Source: Mogibacterium sp. (GTDB taxonomy: Bacteria > Bacillota > Clostridia > Peptostreptococcales > Anaerovoracaceae). From it: 64,000 bases of DNA. The notes beneath the pieces were generated by a model. The model did no database searches, was not told the origin of the DNA, and was given only the letters and a program-made list of their open reading frames with translations. Within the stretch, counting starts at the first letter, position 1. Each line of letters begins with the position of its first letter. Shown in pieces: positions 52,869 through 61,674 of this stretch. The translations under genes and the position numbers were made by a program. The stretch is from contig JAFRGD010000008.1 in assembly GCA_017433975.1 (NCBI GenBank), positions 48,424-112,423 on the forward strand, read 5' to 3'.

Positions 52869-53882
52869 ATGAACAAGCGCGAAAAAATACTGGGATGTCT
52901 GGTCGGCGCGGCGGCGGGCGACGCCATGGGCGCACCGACCGAACTCCGCACGAGAAAACAGATCATCGAATGCTTTGGCGGTGAAGTCACGGACTTTGTG
53001 GACCCGCCGCAGGATACCATCGGCAAAAATAACAAAGCCGGGATGATTACAGATGACTTTTCCCTGGCATATGTCACGTTGCAAACGCTTCTCGAGCGTG
53101 GCGGTACGGTTGACGAAGCGGCTGCCCGTGAGGCGCTGATCCGCTGGTCGGATCATCACGAATGGTTTGACGACTTCGTAGGTCCGACGACCAAAGCCGC
53201 AATCGACCGGATGCGCGCCGGCGACACCGCAGCGCGCAAGTCTGCACTCGTGAACGAAAACTCCAAGAGTTCGGACGGCGGCGCGATGAAAATCGCACCG
53301 GTTTCCCTGCTGGCGGGCGGCGACGTGGACAAGGCCATCGAGAACGCCGTCATTATCTGCGCACCGACGCATCCGAATAACATCGCCATGTCCGGCGCCG
53401 GCGCGGTCGCCGCTGCAACCGCTGCCGCGATGCAGGACGATGCCGACCTTTTCCGGGTTGTGAAAGCCGGAATCTACGGCGCCCGCAAAGCGGAAGAACT
53501 CGGCCGTGCGTACCATGAGAATGCCGGCCCAAGCGTCGAGAAGCGGATCAAGCTGGCAGTGTCGATTGGCCTGACAGCGGATTCTCTGGATGAAGCGATG
53601 GACGAGATCGCGGACGTAATCGGTACTGGCCTGCCGGCGAACGAAGCGGTTCCGGCGGCGTTCGGGCTGCTCGTCGCTTCCGGCGGCAACACGGTCGACG
53701 CCATCCGCGCAGGGGTCAACATCGGCTGGGATACGGACACGGTCGCTACGATGTGCGGCGGGATTCTCGGCGCATTGAACGGCATCGGCTCCATGCCGCC
53801 GGAATGGCTGCCGTTTCTTCAGGAGCGGAATGCCATCGACCTCGAACAGCTGGCGGACAGCATTTTTCAGGCAATTGAATAA
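52869..53882 (+). CDS. ADP-ribosylglycohydrolase family protein
   Basis: 337-residue DraG-like hydrolase that would remove ADP-ribose from N- or O-linked targets. The dinuclear Mg site segments are visible: GAAAGDAMGAPTE at the start, MITDDFS (about 58-64), and near the C-terminus GWDTDTVATMCGGILGA. AGGAGAGC lies before the ATG. It follows the PfkB kinase by 22 bp and is followed by a GNAT gene after 13 bp; all three probably form one transcription unit. Confidence 0.88.
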   Translation: MNKREKILGCLVGAAAGDAMGAPTELRTRKQIIECFGGEVTDFVDPPQDTIGKNNKAGMITDDFSLAYVTLQTLLERGGTVDEAAAREALIRWSDHHEWFDDFVGPTTKAAIDRMRAGDTAARKSALVNENSKSSDGGAMKIAPVSLLAGGDVDKAIENAVIICAPTHPNNIAMSGAGAVAAATAAAMQDDADLFRVVKAGIYGARKAEELGRAYHENAGPSVEKRIKLAVSIGLTADSLDEAMDEIADVIGTGLPANEAVPAAFGLLVASGGNTVDAIRAGVNIGWDTDTVATMCGGILGALNGIGSMPPEWLPFLQERNAIDLEQLADSIFQAIE

Positions 53883-53895
53883 GGGGAAGTCCGCA

Positions 53896-54426
53896 ATGCT
53901 TCATTTGATCGACGCACAAAAGGAATACCTGCCGGAATACAAAGAGGCCTATTTGATGTCGCTGAAGAAGATCGGGGAAGGGGTCATAAAAGAACATGAC
54001 CTGATGTTCATCGATCCGGACGAAGTCGATGTCGTTCAGCGGTTTCTGGACAACAGGAACCCGTTGAAGCTCAAGCCGGGCTACGTGCCGGCTTACGACT
54101 ATTTCGTCGTTGACGGAAACCGGTTCGTCGGCAGCGTCAGCATCCGGACCGCACTGACGCCAAAGTTGCTGCAGTTCGGCGGGCACATCGGCTACGGAAT
54201 CCATCCGAAGTACTGGCGGCAGGGGTACGGAACCGAGGCGTTGCGGCTCGCGCTGGACAAGGCGAGGGAAATCGGGCTGAAGGACCGGGTCCTCGTCACC
54301 TGCGACGACGACAACGTCGGATCGTATCGGGTCATCGAGAAAAACGGCGGCGTCCTCGAGAACAAAGTGGAAAACACGGAGGACGGGGAGACGTTCCTGA
54401 CCAGAAGGTACTGGATCACATTGTAG
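53896..54426 (+). CDS. GNAT-family N-acetyltransferase
   Basis: 176-residue acetyltransferase of the RimJ/RimL-like type. The acetyl-CoA binding motif is GYGIHPKYWRQGYGTEALRLAL (about 97-118), followed by VTCDDDNVGSYRVIEKNGG, the usual beta-bulge region. AAGGGG is upstream of the ATG; a longer open frame overlaps the preceding gene and is discarded. Target (protein, antibiotic, small molecule) unknown. Confidence 0.87.
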   Translation: MLHLIDAQKEYLPEYKEAYLMSLKKIGEGVIKEHDLMFIDPDEVDVVQRFLDNRNPLKLKPGYVPAYDYFVVDGNRFVGSVSIRTALTPKLLQFGGHIGYGIHPKYWRQGYGTEALRLALDKAREIGLKDRVLVTCDDDNVGSYRVIEKNGGVLENKVENTEDGETFLTRRYWITL

Positions 54427-54467
54427 TTAATCAGAGAACAATCGCTGGTCAGAGAAAAAGAAGTTTC

Positions 54468-54983
54468 ATGGAGTGCGAAGTGGAAAACGAAAAGAACGAG
54501 AATAATCTCATACTGGTACCCGCATATGAGCAGCGGGAGAAGCTGATCCCGCTGTACGAGGAGTACGCGAAGCTCCTGCTGGAGACGGACCCGATCTTTC
54601 AGATGTCGCTGGATCAGCAGAACTACGATGAGGAGATCGCACACCTGGAGGAGAAATACGGCCTCCCGAAGGGGCGGATCTATCTGGTTTACGTGAACGA
54701 TGCGCTGGCCGGCTGCGTCGGCATGAAGCCGCTGGACGACGAGAACGCAGAGCTGAAGCGGCTGTACGTTCGCCCGGAGTTCCGGGGCCGGAACCTCGGC
54801 GAAACCCTGGTCCGCCATATCATGGACGACGCCCGTACGGAGGGCTACCGGCGGCTTCGGCTGGACACGATGCCGGGCCTGCGGACGGCGGTCAAGTTGT
54901 ACCGGCGCATGGGCTTCCGGGAAATCGGCGCGTATTATGACTGCCTGGTGCCTGGAACGGTCTTCATGGAGATCGACCTGTAA
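54468..54983 (+). CDS. GNAT-family N-acetyltransferase
   Basis: 171-residue acetyltransferase. The motif A region is LYVRPEFRGRNLGETLVRHIM (about 101-121), followed by LRLDTMPGLRTAVKLYRRMGF, typical of small-molecule or protein GNATs. It lies 41 bp after another, clearly different GNAT, so they are not a recent duplication. Weak ribosome binding site. A strong terminator follows. Confidence 0.87.
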   Translation: MECEVENEKNENNLILVPAYEQREKLIPLYEEYAKLLLETDPIFQMSLDQQNYDEEIAHLEEKYGLPKGRIYLVYVNDALAGCVGMKPLDDENAELKRLYVRPEFRGRNLGETLVRHIMDDARTEGYRRLRLDTMPGLRTAVKLYRRMGFREIGAYYDCLVPGTVFMEIDL

Positions 54984-54995
54984 CCAATCGATAAA

Positions 54996-55028
54996 AAAAG
55001 GCTCCGGAGGGGTTCTCCGGAGCCTTTT
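54996..55028. terminator. Bidirectional rho-independent terminator
   Basis: AAAAGGCTCCGGAG (54996-55009) and CTCCGGAGCCTTTT (55015-55028) form a perfect 14-bp stem with loop GGGTT between convergent genes. Confidence 0.95.
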
Positions 55029-55046
55029 GAATTCCGTCAATATCGG

Positions 55047-55340
55047 TCACGCTTCGTCGGCGAAAGCCTTTTGGATACTGGTGCTGATGACGAGGTCCTT
55101 CTTGAGCTCGTTCAGCTGCTCGTAGTGCGGGAAGGTCCGGTGCGTCATCCAGGCGTCCACGTCCCGCCAGTGCTCCACGAGGAGTAGGTCGTCCGGGTCT
55201 TCGGTCGACAGATAGAAGTCGTATTTGAAGTTCCCGTCCTCACCGCGTGAAGCGACGTCGATGCCCTGGGCGCGGATCGCCGCGCGGAGTTCTTCGCGCT
55301 TGCCCGGAACGCATTTATACGTAACATTCAGTACTAACAT
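55047..55340 (-). CDS. Antibiotic biosynthesis monooxygenase (ABM) domain protein
   Basis: 97-residue single-domain protein of the dimeric alpha/beta-barrel (ferredoxin-like) superfamily. The pattern MLVLNVTYKCVPGKREELRAAIRAQGI, then YDFYLSTEDPDDLLLVEHWRD and a terminal His-containing helix, matches ABM/YgiN-like proteins. Members include quinol monooxygenases and haem-degrading enzymes, and many have unknown function. It is 54 bp downstream of the ketopantoate reductase-like gene on the same strand. Confidence 0.85.
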   Translation of the reverse strand: MLVLNVTYKCVPGKREELRAAIRAQGIDVASRGEDGNFKYDFYLSTEDPDDLLLVEHWRDVDAWMTHRTFPHYEQLNELKKDLVISTSIQKAFADEA

Positions 55341-55394
55341 GATCTCCAGTCTCCTTTCTTTTTCAAACGAACTCGAATTACGAAAAAAGTGTAT

Positions 55395-56369
55395 CTAGTA
55401 GGCGAACGACAGGCCGAGGCGCGGAGCGACTTCCGCAACGACCTTGCGGAAGGCCGGCATCTCGAGGCCGAAGCGCGCGCCGATGCGGATCGGTTCGACC
55501 ATGAGGGACTCGAACTCGCTCTCGTGGCCGTCCCAGATGTCGCGCTGGAGCGATGCAGAGGAGCCCGGCGACATGTGGTCGACGATGTCGCAGTTCTTTT
55601 TCACCAGGTCGATGTCGTAGCTGACACCCATCGCGGCCGCGAGGTCGACGACGTCCCGTACGAGGTCACACATGAGATCGCGCGCGCCGCCCGGCACCTG
55701 CATGACCTTGGACGTGTCGTCGTAGTAGAGGCCGGCGCCGGCAAGGGAGCCGATGCAGGAGAACTTGCGGAGCGTGTCGCGCAGGATGTTGTCCGAGATG
55801 ACGACGCGGACGTTGGAGTCCCTGAGGTCTGCTGCGATCTGTTCCGCCTCGGAGCGGGTCACGCCGGCCTGGGAGCCTTCTTCGGAGAAGCCGCCTTCCT
55901 GGCCGAAGATCACGCGGAACATGCCGTCGTTCAGATAGACGCCGCCGACGCCGTCCTTGCGGGCGGAGATGTAGATGCAGCCGTCGATCGGCCGGCCCTT
56001 GCTGACGAAGCGTCGTACGAAGTTCCCCATCTGGATGCCGTTGAGGATCGGGATGAGGATGGTCCGGTCGTCGATGACGCGCTCGATGAACGGGGCGACC
56101 GACTCGACGGAGTAGCTCTTGGTGCAGAGGAAGACGACGTCCGGTACCTCGCCCAGGGCTTCGTACTCCTCGGCGCTGTATACTTTGATGGACGTCACAT
56201 ACTCCGTGTGCTCAACCCCGTCCTTCTTGAAGGTGAGCCGCATGCCGCGGTCCCGGATCGCCGTGAGGTTGTCGCCGCGCGCGATGAGGGAGACGTCCTT
56301 GCCGCCCTTTGCCAGAAATGTGGAAATGGCCCCGCCGGTCCCGCCGGCTCCGATCACCAGGTATTTCAT
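55395..56369 (-). CDS. Ketopantoate reductase (ApbA/PanE) family protein
   Basis: 324-residue NADPH-dependent oxidoreductase. The Rossmann loop is LVIGAGGTGGAIS at the N-terminus. The ApbA features are a Lys in VVFLCTKSYSVES and an Asn in ILNGIQMG; the C-terminal helical domain has SCIGSLAGAG. Many members are not true PanE, and no pantothenate gene is adjacent, so the substrate is uncertain. It lies between the DMT transporter and the ABM protein, all on the - strand. Confidence 0.82.
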   Translation of the reverse strand: MKYLVIGAGGTGGAISTFLAKGGKDVSLIARGDNLTAIRDRGMRLTFKKDGVEHTEYVTSIKVYSAEEYEALGEVPDVVFLCTKSYSVESVAPFIERVIDDRTILIPILNGIQMGNFVRRFVSKGRPIDGCIYISARKDGVGGVYLNDGMFRVIFGQEGGFSEEGSQAGVTRSEAEQIAADLRDSNVRVVISDNILRDTLRKFSCIGSLAGAGLYYDDTSKVMQVPGGARDLMCDLVRDVVDLAAAMGVSYDIDLVKKNCDIVDHMSPGSSASLQRDIWDGHESEFESLMVEPIRIGARFGLEMPAFRKVVAEVAPRLGLSFAY

Positions 56370-56392
56370 TTGTTTTACCTCTCTTTATTTCT

Positions 56393-57310
56393 TCAAATAG
56401 TACTTTGTTTGTTCATCAGAATTATGGATACCAGTATGAGAGCGATTCCCCCGACCGCGACAGGGGAGACGGCTTCGCGGAAGACCGCGATCCCGAGGAT
56501 GGTCGCGACGACGAGCTCCATGGAGCAGAGGACCGGGACCTTGCTCGTTTCGGTCAGACCCTGGATGCCCGCAAAGTACAGCAGATATGCGAGGGTCGTC
56601 GGAATGAGGCCGAACAGGAAACCGAAGAGCAGGATCTGCGGGTCAAATGGACGGGCCATGGCCGTCCACGGCCGCGTCACGATGGCTGTGAAGACCGTCG
56701 CGAAAAAGAAATTATACGTTGCGACGACCAGCGGCGAGCCTTCGTCGGTCGCGAGCCGGCCGAAGATGTTCTGCGTCGAATACGCGAGGGCCGCCCCGAG
56801 GGCGAACAGGAGCCCCGCCAGCGAGACGGTCACCTCCGCGAAGTTCCCGCCCGTCGCGGCGAGCACGCAGCCAGCCACATTGAGGAACAGCGCGAGAATT
56901 TTGCGCGGACCGATCGTCTCGTGGAACAACAACTTGGACTGTACGCTCGTGAAGAGCGGCGCCAGGTAGAGGATCGCGGCCGCGAGTGACATGCCGAGGC
57001 GGCTTACGGCGTTGGAGTAGCACAGGTTGTTGAGCGACATGGAGACGAAGCCGAGTAGCATGCAGGACAGGAGCATCCGCCGGCTGATCCGGAACGCGCC
57101 GGGGCCTTCTTTGATCAGGGTGAAGACCAGCAGCAGGAGGAACGCAAACGACATGCGGAGCAGCGTCGTATACTCGGACGTGGAGCCGCGCTCGTCCAGC
57201 AGTTTGATGAAGAGGCCGATCGTGCCCCATAGGCTGCCCGCGAGCAGGATCATGAGATATTTAATTGTCCTGCCTCCTGCCGCGGCTCCCTGTGATTTCT
57301 CCCGGTTCAT
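56393..57310 (-). CDS. EamA/DMT-family transporter
   Basis: 305-residue membrane protein with about ten predicted helices in two EamA repeats. The N-terminal LMILLAGSLWGTIGLFIKLL and the repeat-2 region ATGGNFAEVTVSLAGLLFALG are typical of drug/metabolite exporters. The substrate is unknown; members export amino acids, nucleosides and other metabolites. It precedes the ketopantoate reductase-like gene by 23 bp on the same strand and is divergent from the clostripain gene. Confidence 0.88.
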   Translation of the reverse strand: MNREKSQGAAAGGRTIKYLMILLAGSLWGTIGLFIKLLDERGSTSEYTTLLRMSFAFLLLLVFTLIKEGPGAFRISRRMLLSCMLLGFVSMSLNNLCYSNAVSRLGMSLAAAILYLAPLFTSVQSKLLFHETIGPRKILALFLNVAGCVLAATGGNFAEVTVSLAGLLFALGAALAYSTQNIFGRLATDEGSPLVVATYNFFFATVFTAIVTRPWTAMARPFDPQILLFGFLFGLIPTTLAYLLYFAGIQGLTETSKVPVLCSMELVVATILGIAVFREAVSPVAVGGIALILVSIILMNKQSTI

Positions 57311-57429
57311 ATCTTAATACTGCCACAGGGCGCCCCGAAATGCAAACATCGAATTGAAAAGGGCTGCCGTTTGGTGTATTATATTAATTGGCAAAAAATG
57401 CTTTCATTTGAACCGATAAGGAGTATGGA

Positions 57430-60111
57430 ATGGAACAGAGAAAACCACGGAGCCGCAAAAAAACCGTCACCGACGACAGCAAGGGCATCCGGCGGAGGGG
57501 CGAAGGCCTGAGCAAGGCCTCCGAAACCGCGGAAAAAACCGTCCAGGAGAAACGGTCGAGCGAGTCCGACGCCGAAGACGGCCGGTTGCGGGGATCGCGG
57601 CCGGCGGGACCGCAGCAGGCGCATACGGCCAGGTCGGGCGGAGCGCGGGGGACATCGCCGGGGCAACCGCAGACGAGAACCGTCCGCAGCGGCCCAGGGG
57701 ATCCGTATAACGTGAGCGCGCGGGACGACAGCGACCCGATTCCGGTCCGTCCTGCTTCCGGGGGCGGCGGGACCTACATGGGCGGAGGACAGCCTGTGAG
57801 GAAGAAATCGGGCGGCGGGTGCCGCAAGTACGTCTTCCTGCTGGTTCTGCTCGTCTGCGCGTATTTCGTCGTCAGCTACTTCATGAACGGCCTCAGCCAG
57901 CAGGGCGGCGGAGGTGGTACATCCACACCGACACCGGCGCCGGCACCGACGCAGCAGACCACAGCGGTCAGCAATGCGGAGGCGATCTCGCAGGGCAACG
58001 GCGTTCAGACCGGCTGGGTCATCCCGGACACCAATGAGGTGGTCACCGAGGAAGTCGCGCCGGAAGCACGCGAGAAATACACGACGATTCTGGGCGACGG
58101 CAAGGACGTCGTGACGATCATGGTCTACATGTGCGGCACGGACCTCGAGTCCAAGTCCGGCATGGGTACGAGCGACCTGCAGGAGATGCTCAACGCCGAG
58201 GTTGGCGACCACATCAACCTGATCATCATGACCGGCGGCTGCAAGCAGTGGCGCAACAACGTCATCTCCAATCAATATAATCAGATTTATCAGATCAAAA
58301 ACGGCCAGCTGCTGCGCATCGTTGATAATGCAGGCACCGGTTCGATGACCGACGGGGACAACCTGCGCGCCTTCATCGAATTCTGCGCGCAAAACTATCC
58401 GGCCAACCGGTATGAGCTCATCCTTTGGGACCACGGGACCGGCTCGGTATACGGTTACGCATACGACGAGAAATACCCGCGGTCGGGTCAGATGACCATC
58501 GAGCAGATCGACCGGGCGCTGACCTCTTCGGGCGTCAAGTTCGACTTCGTCGGCTTTGACGCGTGCCTGATGGCCAACGTCGAGACCGCGCTCATGCTGG
58601 GCGACAACGCGGACTACCTGATCGCTTCCGAGGAAGTCGAGCCGGGCGTCGGCTGGTATTATACCGACTGGCTGACCGCGTTTTCCAGAGACCCGTCCAT
58701 GCCGACGCTGGACGTCGGAATCAAGATCGCGGACACGTTCTATGCGAGATGCAAGAAACAGACGCCTGGACAGCCGACGACGCTTTCGGTCGTCGACCTC
58801 GCGGAGCTCTCGCAGACGCTTCCGCCGGTGATGAAGACCTTCTCCCAGTCGACCAGCGCGATGATCGACGGCGGTCAGTTCTCCACGGTATCCAGAGCGC
58901 GCAGTACGGCCAAGGAATTCGCCCGCGGGCAGAACATTGACCAGATCGACATGGTCCACTTCGCAAAGCAACTCCATACCGAGGAGGGCGACGCGCTCGC
59001 GGAGACGATCCAGAGCGCGGTCAAGTATAAAATCGCGTCCAGCGACGTCGCGAACGCTTACGGACTCTCCGTGTACTTCCCGTACAATTCCGTCCGGCAG
59101 GTCGACGTCGCAAAGGTCATCTACAGCGCGATCGGCATGGATGACAGTTATTCCGATCTCCTGACCCGCTTTGCGCGGTACCAGGTCGGCGGACAGGCGA
59201 CGTCGGGCGGCTACAGTACCCCGTCGTACCAGCTGTTCGGGCAGGCGCCGCAGTCCGGTTACAGCGGACAGAGCAGCTCCAGCCAGTATCAGGAATACGG
59301 CAGCGTGGGTTATGACGACATGCTGACGATTCTCGAGTACCTGATGGGCGGCCGGATGGGCGACGTCGGGTCCCTCGGAATCGACGGACTGACGGACGAG
59401 AACGCTTCCTTCCTCGCTGATGAGAACGCGGACATCGAGGCGATGGCGCGGATGTACTCGCAGGCCCGTCTGACGCAGGAAGACGTCACCTGGAAGGTGG
59501 ACGGTGACACCTATTACCTCGAGCTCAACGACGAGCAGTGGGGACAGCTGTCCCGCATCGACATGGCGACGTTCGTCGACGACGGTGAGGTGTATATCGA
59601 CCTCGGACTGGACAACATCTACGACATCGACGGGAACCGGCTGATTCCGGAGACCGACGGTACGTGGATCGCGATCAACGGCCAGCCAATGGCGTATTAT
59701 CACTGCGAGACGCTGGACGTTTCGGACGAGGAATACTCCATCCGCGGCCGGGTGCCGGTCCTGCTGAACGGGGACCGCGCGGACCTCATCATCGTATTCG
59801 ACCAGGATAACGAGGACGGATACATCGCCGGCGCGACGTTCGACTACGCAGACGACGAGACGACCGCGATTCCAAAGACCCTCGAAGGCCTCGCCAAGGG
59901 CGACACGGTCGAGTTCATCGCAACCTGCTATAACTACGACGGAACGGTTGACGACCAGTACGTCATCAGCGACCCGTTCGAGATCGAGGACCCGGAGGAC
60001 ATTCGGATCAGCAACGTCGACGTCACGAATTCGGGCACCGTCCATGTCATGTACTGCCTGACGGATATTTACGGGCAGAAATACTGGACCACACCGATCG
60101 AACTGAAGTAG
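57430..60111 (+). CDS. Membrane-anchored clostripain-family (C11) cysteine peptidase
   Basis: 893 residues. The N-terminal 130 residues are highly basic and Gly/Ser/Arg rich, presumably cytoplasmic. A single hydrophobic helix (about 133-152) acts as a signal anchor, then a Pro/Thr-rich linker (about 160-180) leads to the extracellular C11 domain. Catalytic His335 is in LWDHGTGS and Cys379 in GFDACLM. A Tyr/Ser/Gln-rich stretch (about 590-625) and a C-terminal beta-rich region complete it. Clostripain-type enzymes cleave after Arg. No classical signal peptide and no sortase motif are seen. Confidence 0.88.
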   Translation: MEQRKPRSRKKTVTDDSKGIRRRGEGLSKASETAEKTVQEKRSSESDAEDGRLRGSRPAGPQQAHTARSGGARGTSPGQPQTRTVRSGPGDPYNVSARDDSDPIPVRPASGGGGTYMGGGQPVRKKSGGGCRKYVFLLVLLVCAYFVVSYFMNGLSQQGGGGGTSTPTPAPAPTQQTTAVSNAEAISQGNGVQTGWVIPDTNEVVTEEVAPEAREKYTTILGDGKDVVTIMVYMCGTDLESKSGMGTSDLQEMLNAEVGDHINLIIMTGGCKQWRNNVISNQYNQIYQIKNGQLLRIVDNAGTGSMTDGDNLRAFIEFCAQNYPANRYELILWDHGTGSVYGYAYDEKYPRSGQMTIEQIDRALTSSGVKFDFVGFDACLMANVETALMLGDNADYLIASEEVEPGVGWYYTDWLTAFSRDPSMPTLDVGIKIADTFYARCKKQTPGQPTTLSVVDLAELSQTLPPVMKTFSQSTSAMIDGGQFSTVSRARSTAKEFARGQNIDQIDMVHFAKQLHTEEGDALAETIQSAVKYKIASSDVANAYGLSVYFPYNSVRQVDVAKVIYSAIGMDDSYSDLLTRFARYQVGGQATSGGYSTPSYQLFGQAPQSGYSGQSSSSQYQEYGSVGYDDMLTILEYLMGGRMGDVGSLGIDGLTDENASFLADENADIEAMARMYSQARLTQEDVTWKVDGDTYYLELNDEQWGQLSRIDMATFVDDGEVYIDLGLDNIYDIDGNRLIPETDGTWIAINGQPMAYYHCETLDVSDEEYSIRGRVPVLLNGDRADLIIVFDQDNEDGYIAGATFDYADDETTAIPKTLEGLAKGDTVEFIATCYNYDGTVDDQYVISDPFEIEDPEDIRISNVDVTNSGTVHVMYCLTDIYGQKYWTTPIELK

Positions 60112-60189
60112 AGCAAGCCGATGTAAAGTTCACCGGGGATCCGGTGTGTACATATCCCATGAAAACTGCAAGAAAAGGAGAGTAGTGTT

Positions 60190-61221
60190 ATGATTTCTTT
60201 TATGAATGACTATTCCGAAGGAGCGCACTTCAATATCATCAAGCGCCTCGTAGAGACCGACATGGAGCAGGCGGGCGGTTATTGCAGCGATCAGTACTGC
60301 AAGGAAGCAAAAGACCGGATCAAGGCTGCGATCGGCACCGAGGCCGGTGACGTCGATGTGGAGTTCCTCGTCGGCGGGACCCAGACCAACATGATCATGA
60401 TTTCGACCATGCTCAAGCCGTATCAGGGCGTCGTTTCGGCAAAGACGGGCCACATTGCGACGCACGAAGCCGGCGCGATTGAGCACTCCGGCCACAAAGT
60501 TCTCGAACTCCCGCCGCATGACGGCAAGCTCGACCCGATGGACGTCGCAAAATATCTCGACACGTTCTACGGTGACGAAGCGCACGACCACATGGTCTTC
60601 CCGGGCATGATTTTCATCTCTCACCCGAGCGAACTCGGTACGCTTTACACCAAGGAAGAACTCAAGGCGTTCCGCATGATCTGCGATAAGTTCGGCATGA
60701 AACTCTACCTCGACGGCGCGCGCCTCGGCTACGGGCTTGCGAGCAAGGGCACCGACGTCACGCTCAAGGACATCGCGCAGTATTGCGATGCGTTCTACAT
60801 CGGCGGAACCAAGGTCGGCGCGCTGATCGGCGAAGCCGCGGTGTTCATGAGGGGCTGCAAGCCGGAGCACTTCGACACGCAGATCAAGCAGAAGGGCGCC
60901 CTCCTCGCGAAGGGCCGGATCCTCGGCATCCAGTTCGCGGAGCTCTTCAAGGACGATCTGTACATGAAGATCAGCAAGCACGCGATCGACATGGCGGTCA
61001 TCCTCAAGGCGGCGTTCGTCGAAAAGGGCTATCCGATGTACATCGACTCCCCGACCAACCAGCAGTTCTTCATTCTGCCGGACGCCAAGCTGGACGAGCT
61101 CGCCAAGGACTTCAAGTTCGCGCGCTGGGAAAAGGTCGACGAGACGCACTCGGCGGTCCGCTTCTGCACGAGCTGGGCGACAAAGAAAGAGAACATCGAG
61201 AAACTGGCTGCCGCGCTGTAA
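60190..61221 (+). CDS. Low-specificity threonine aldolase-type PLP enzyme
   Basis: 343-residue fold-type I PLP enzyme of the beta-eliminating lyase/threonine aldolase family, which splits L-(allo)threonine into glycine and acetaldehyde. The PLP Lys is at about residue 208 (YIGGTKVG). HIATHEAGAIEHSGHK and LYLDGARLGYGLA are characteristic. GAAAAGGAGAG precedes the ATG. A 78-bp gap separates it from the clostripain gene. Another amino acid lyase of this family cannot be excluded. Confidence 0.85.
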   Translation: MISFMNDYSEGAHFNIIKRLVETDMEQAGGYCSDQYCKEAKDRIKAAIGTEAGDVDVEFLVGGTQTNMIMISTMLKPYQGVVSAKTGHIATHEAGAIEHSGHKVLELPPHDGKLDPMDVAKYLDTFYGDEAHDHMVFPGMIFISHPSELGTLYTKEELKAFRMICDKFGMKLYLDGARLGYGLASKGTDVTLKDIAQYCDAFYIGGTKVGALIGEAAVFMRGCKPEHFDTQIKQKGALLAKGRILGIQFAELFKDDLYMKISKHAIDMAVILKAAFVEKGYPMYIDSPTNQQFFILPDAKLDELAKDFKFARWEKVDETHSAVRFCTSWATKKENIEKLAAAL

Positions 61222-61263
61222 ACCGGCGGCAGGGAATACGTGCTTTTGAGGAGGATGACAAAA

Positions 61264-61674
61264 ATGGAGAACGTGAAAGCCAAGATCGCTGACGACATGC
61301 ACAACCGCAAATACAACTGTTGCCAATCAGTGGCGTGCGCCTTTGCGGACGAGCTCGGCGTCAACATGCAGACCCTGTTTAAGGCCGGAGAGGGCTTCGG
61401 CTTCGGCATGGGCGGCATGCAGGGCATCTGCGGCGCGCTGTCCGGCGCTTGCATCGTCGCGGGCTTCTATTCCAGCGACGGCGACCTCGAAGATCCAAAG
61501 ACAAAAAAACACACGACGGCCCTCGCCCTGGAGATGTCAAAGCGCTTCCAGGAGAAGACCGGCGCGCTGATCTGCCGCGACCTAAAGGGCGCGGATACGG
61601 GCGTCGTGCTCTGCACCTGCCCGAACTGCATTAAGGCCGGCGTCGAAGTCGTCCAGGAAGTCCTGGGACTGTGA
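61264..61674 (+). CDS. C_GCAxxG_C_C-family redox protein
   Basis: 136-residue cysteine-rich protein. Cys positions follow the family pattern: NCCQSVACAFA near the N-terminus, GGMQGICGALSGACIVAG at about 50-67, and CRDLKG and CTCPNC toward the C-terminus. Members often neighbour redox enzymes and their function is poorly known. GAGGAGG lies 10 nt before this ATG; the ATG at 61255 is too close to it. Its stop overlaps the MATE gene start by 4 bp. Confidence 0.85.
   Translation: MENVKAKIADDMHNRKYNCCQSVACAFADELGVNMQTLFKAGEGFGFGMGGMQGICGALSGACIVAGFYSSDGDLEDPKTKKHTTALALEMSKRFQEKTGALICRDLKGADTGVVLCTCPNCIKAGVEVVQEVLGL

Noticed and set aside
57379..60045. 888-codon open frame on the - strand
   Set aside because: It mirrors the clostripain gene, whose catalytic motifs and domain order are clear; the - frame shows no recognisable domain.
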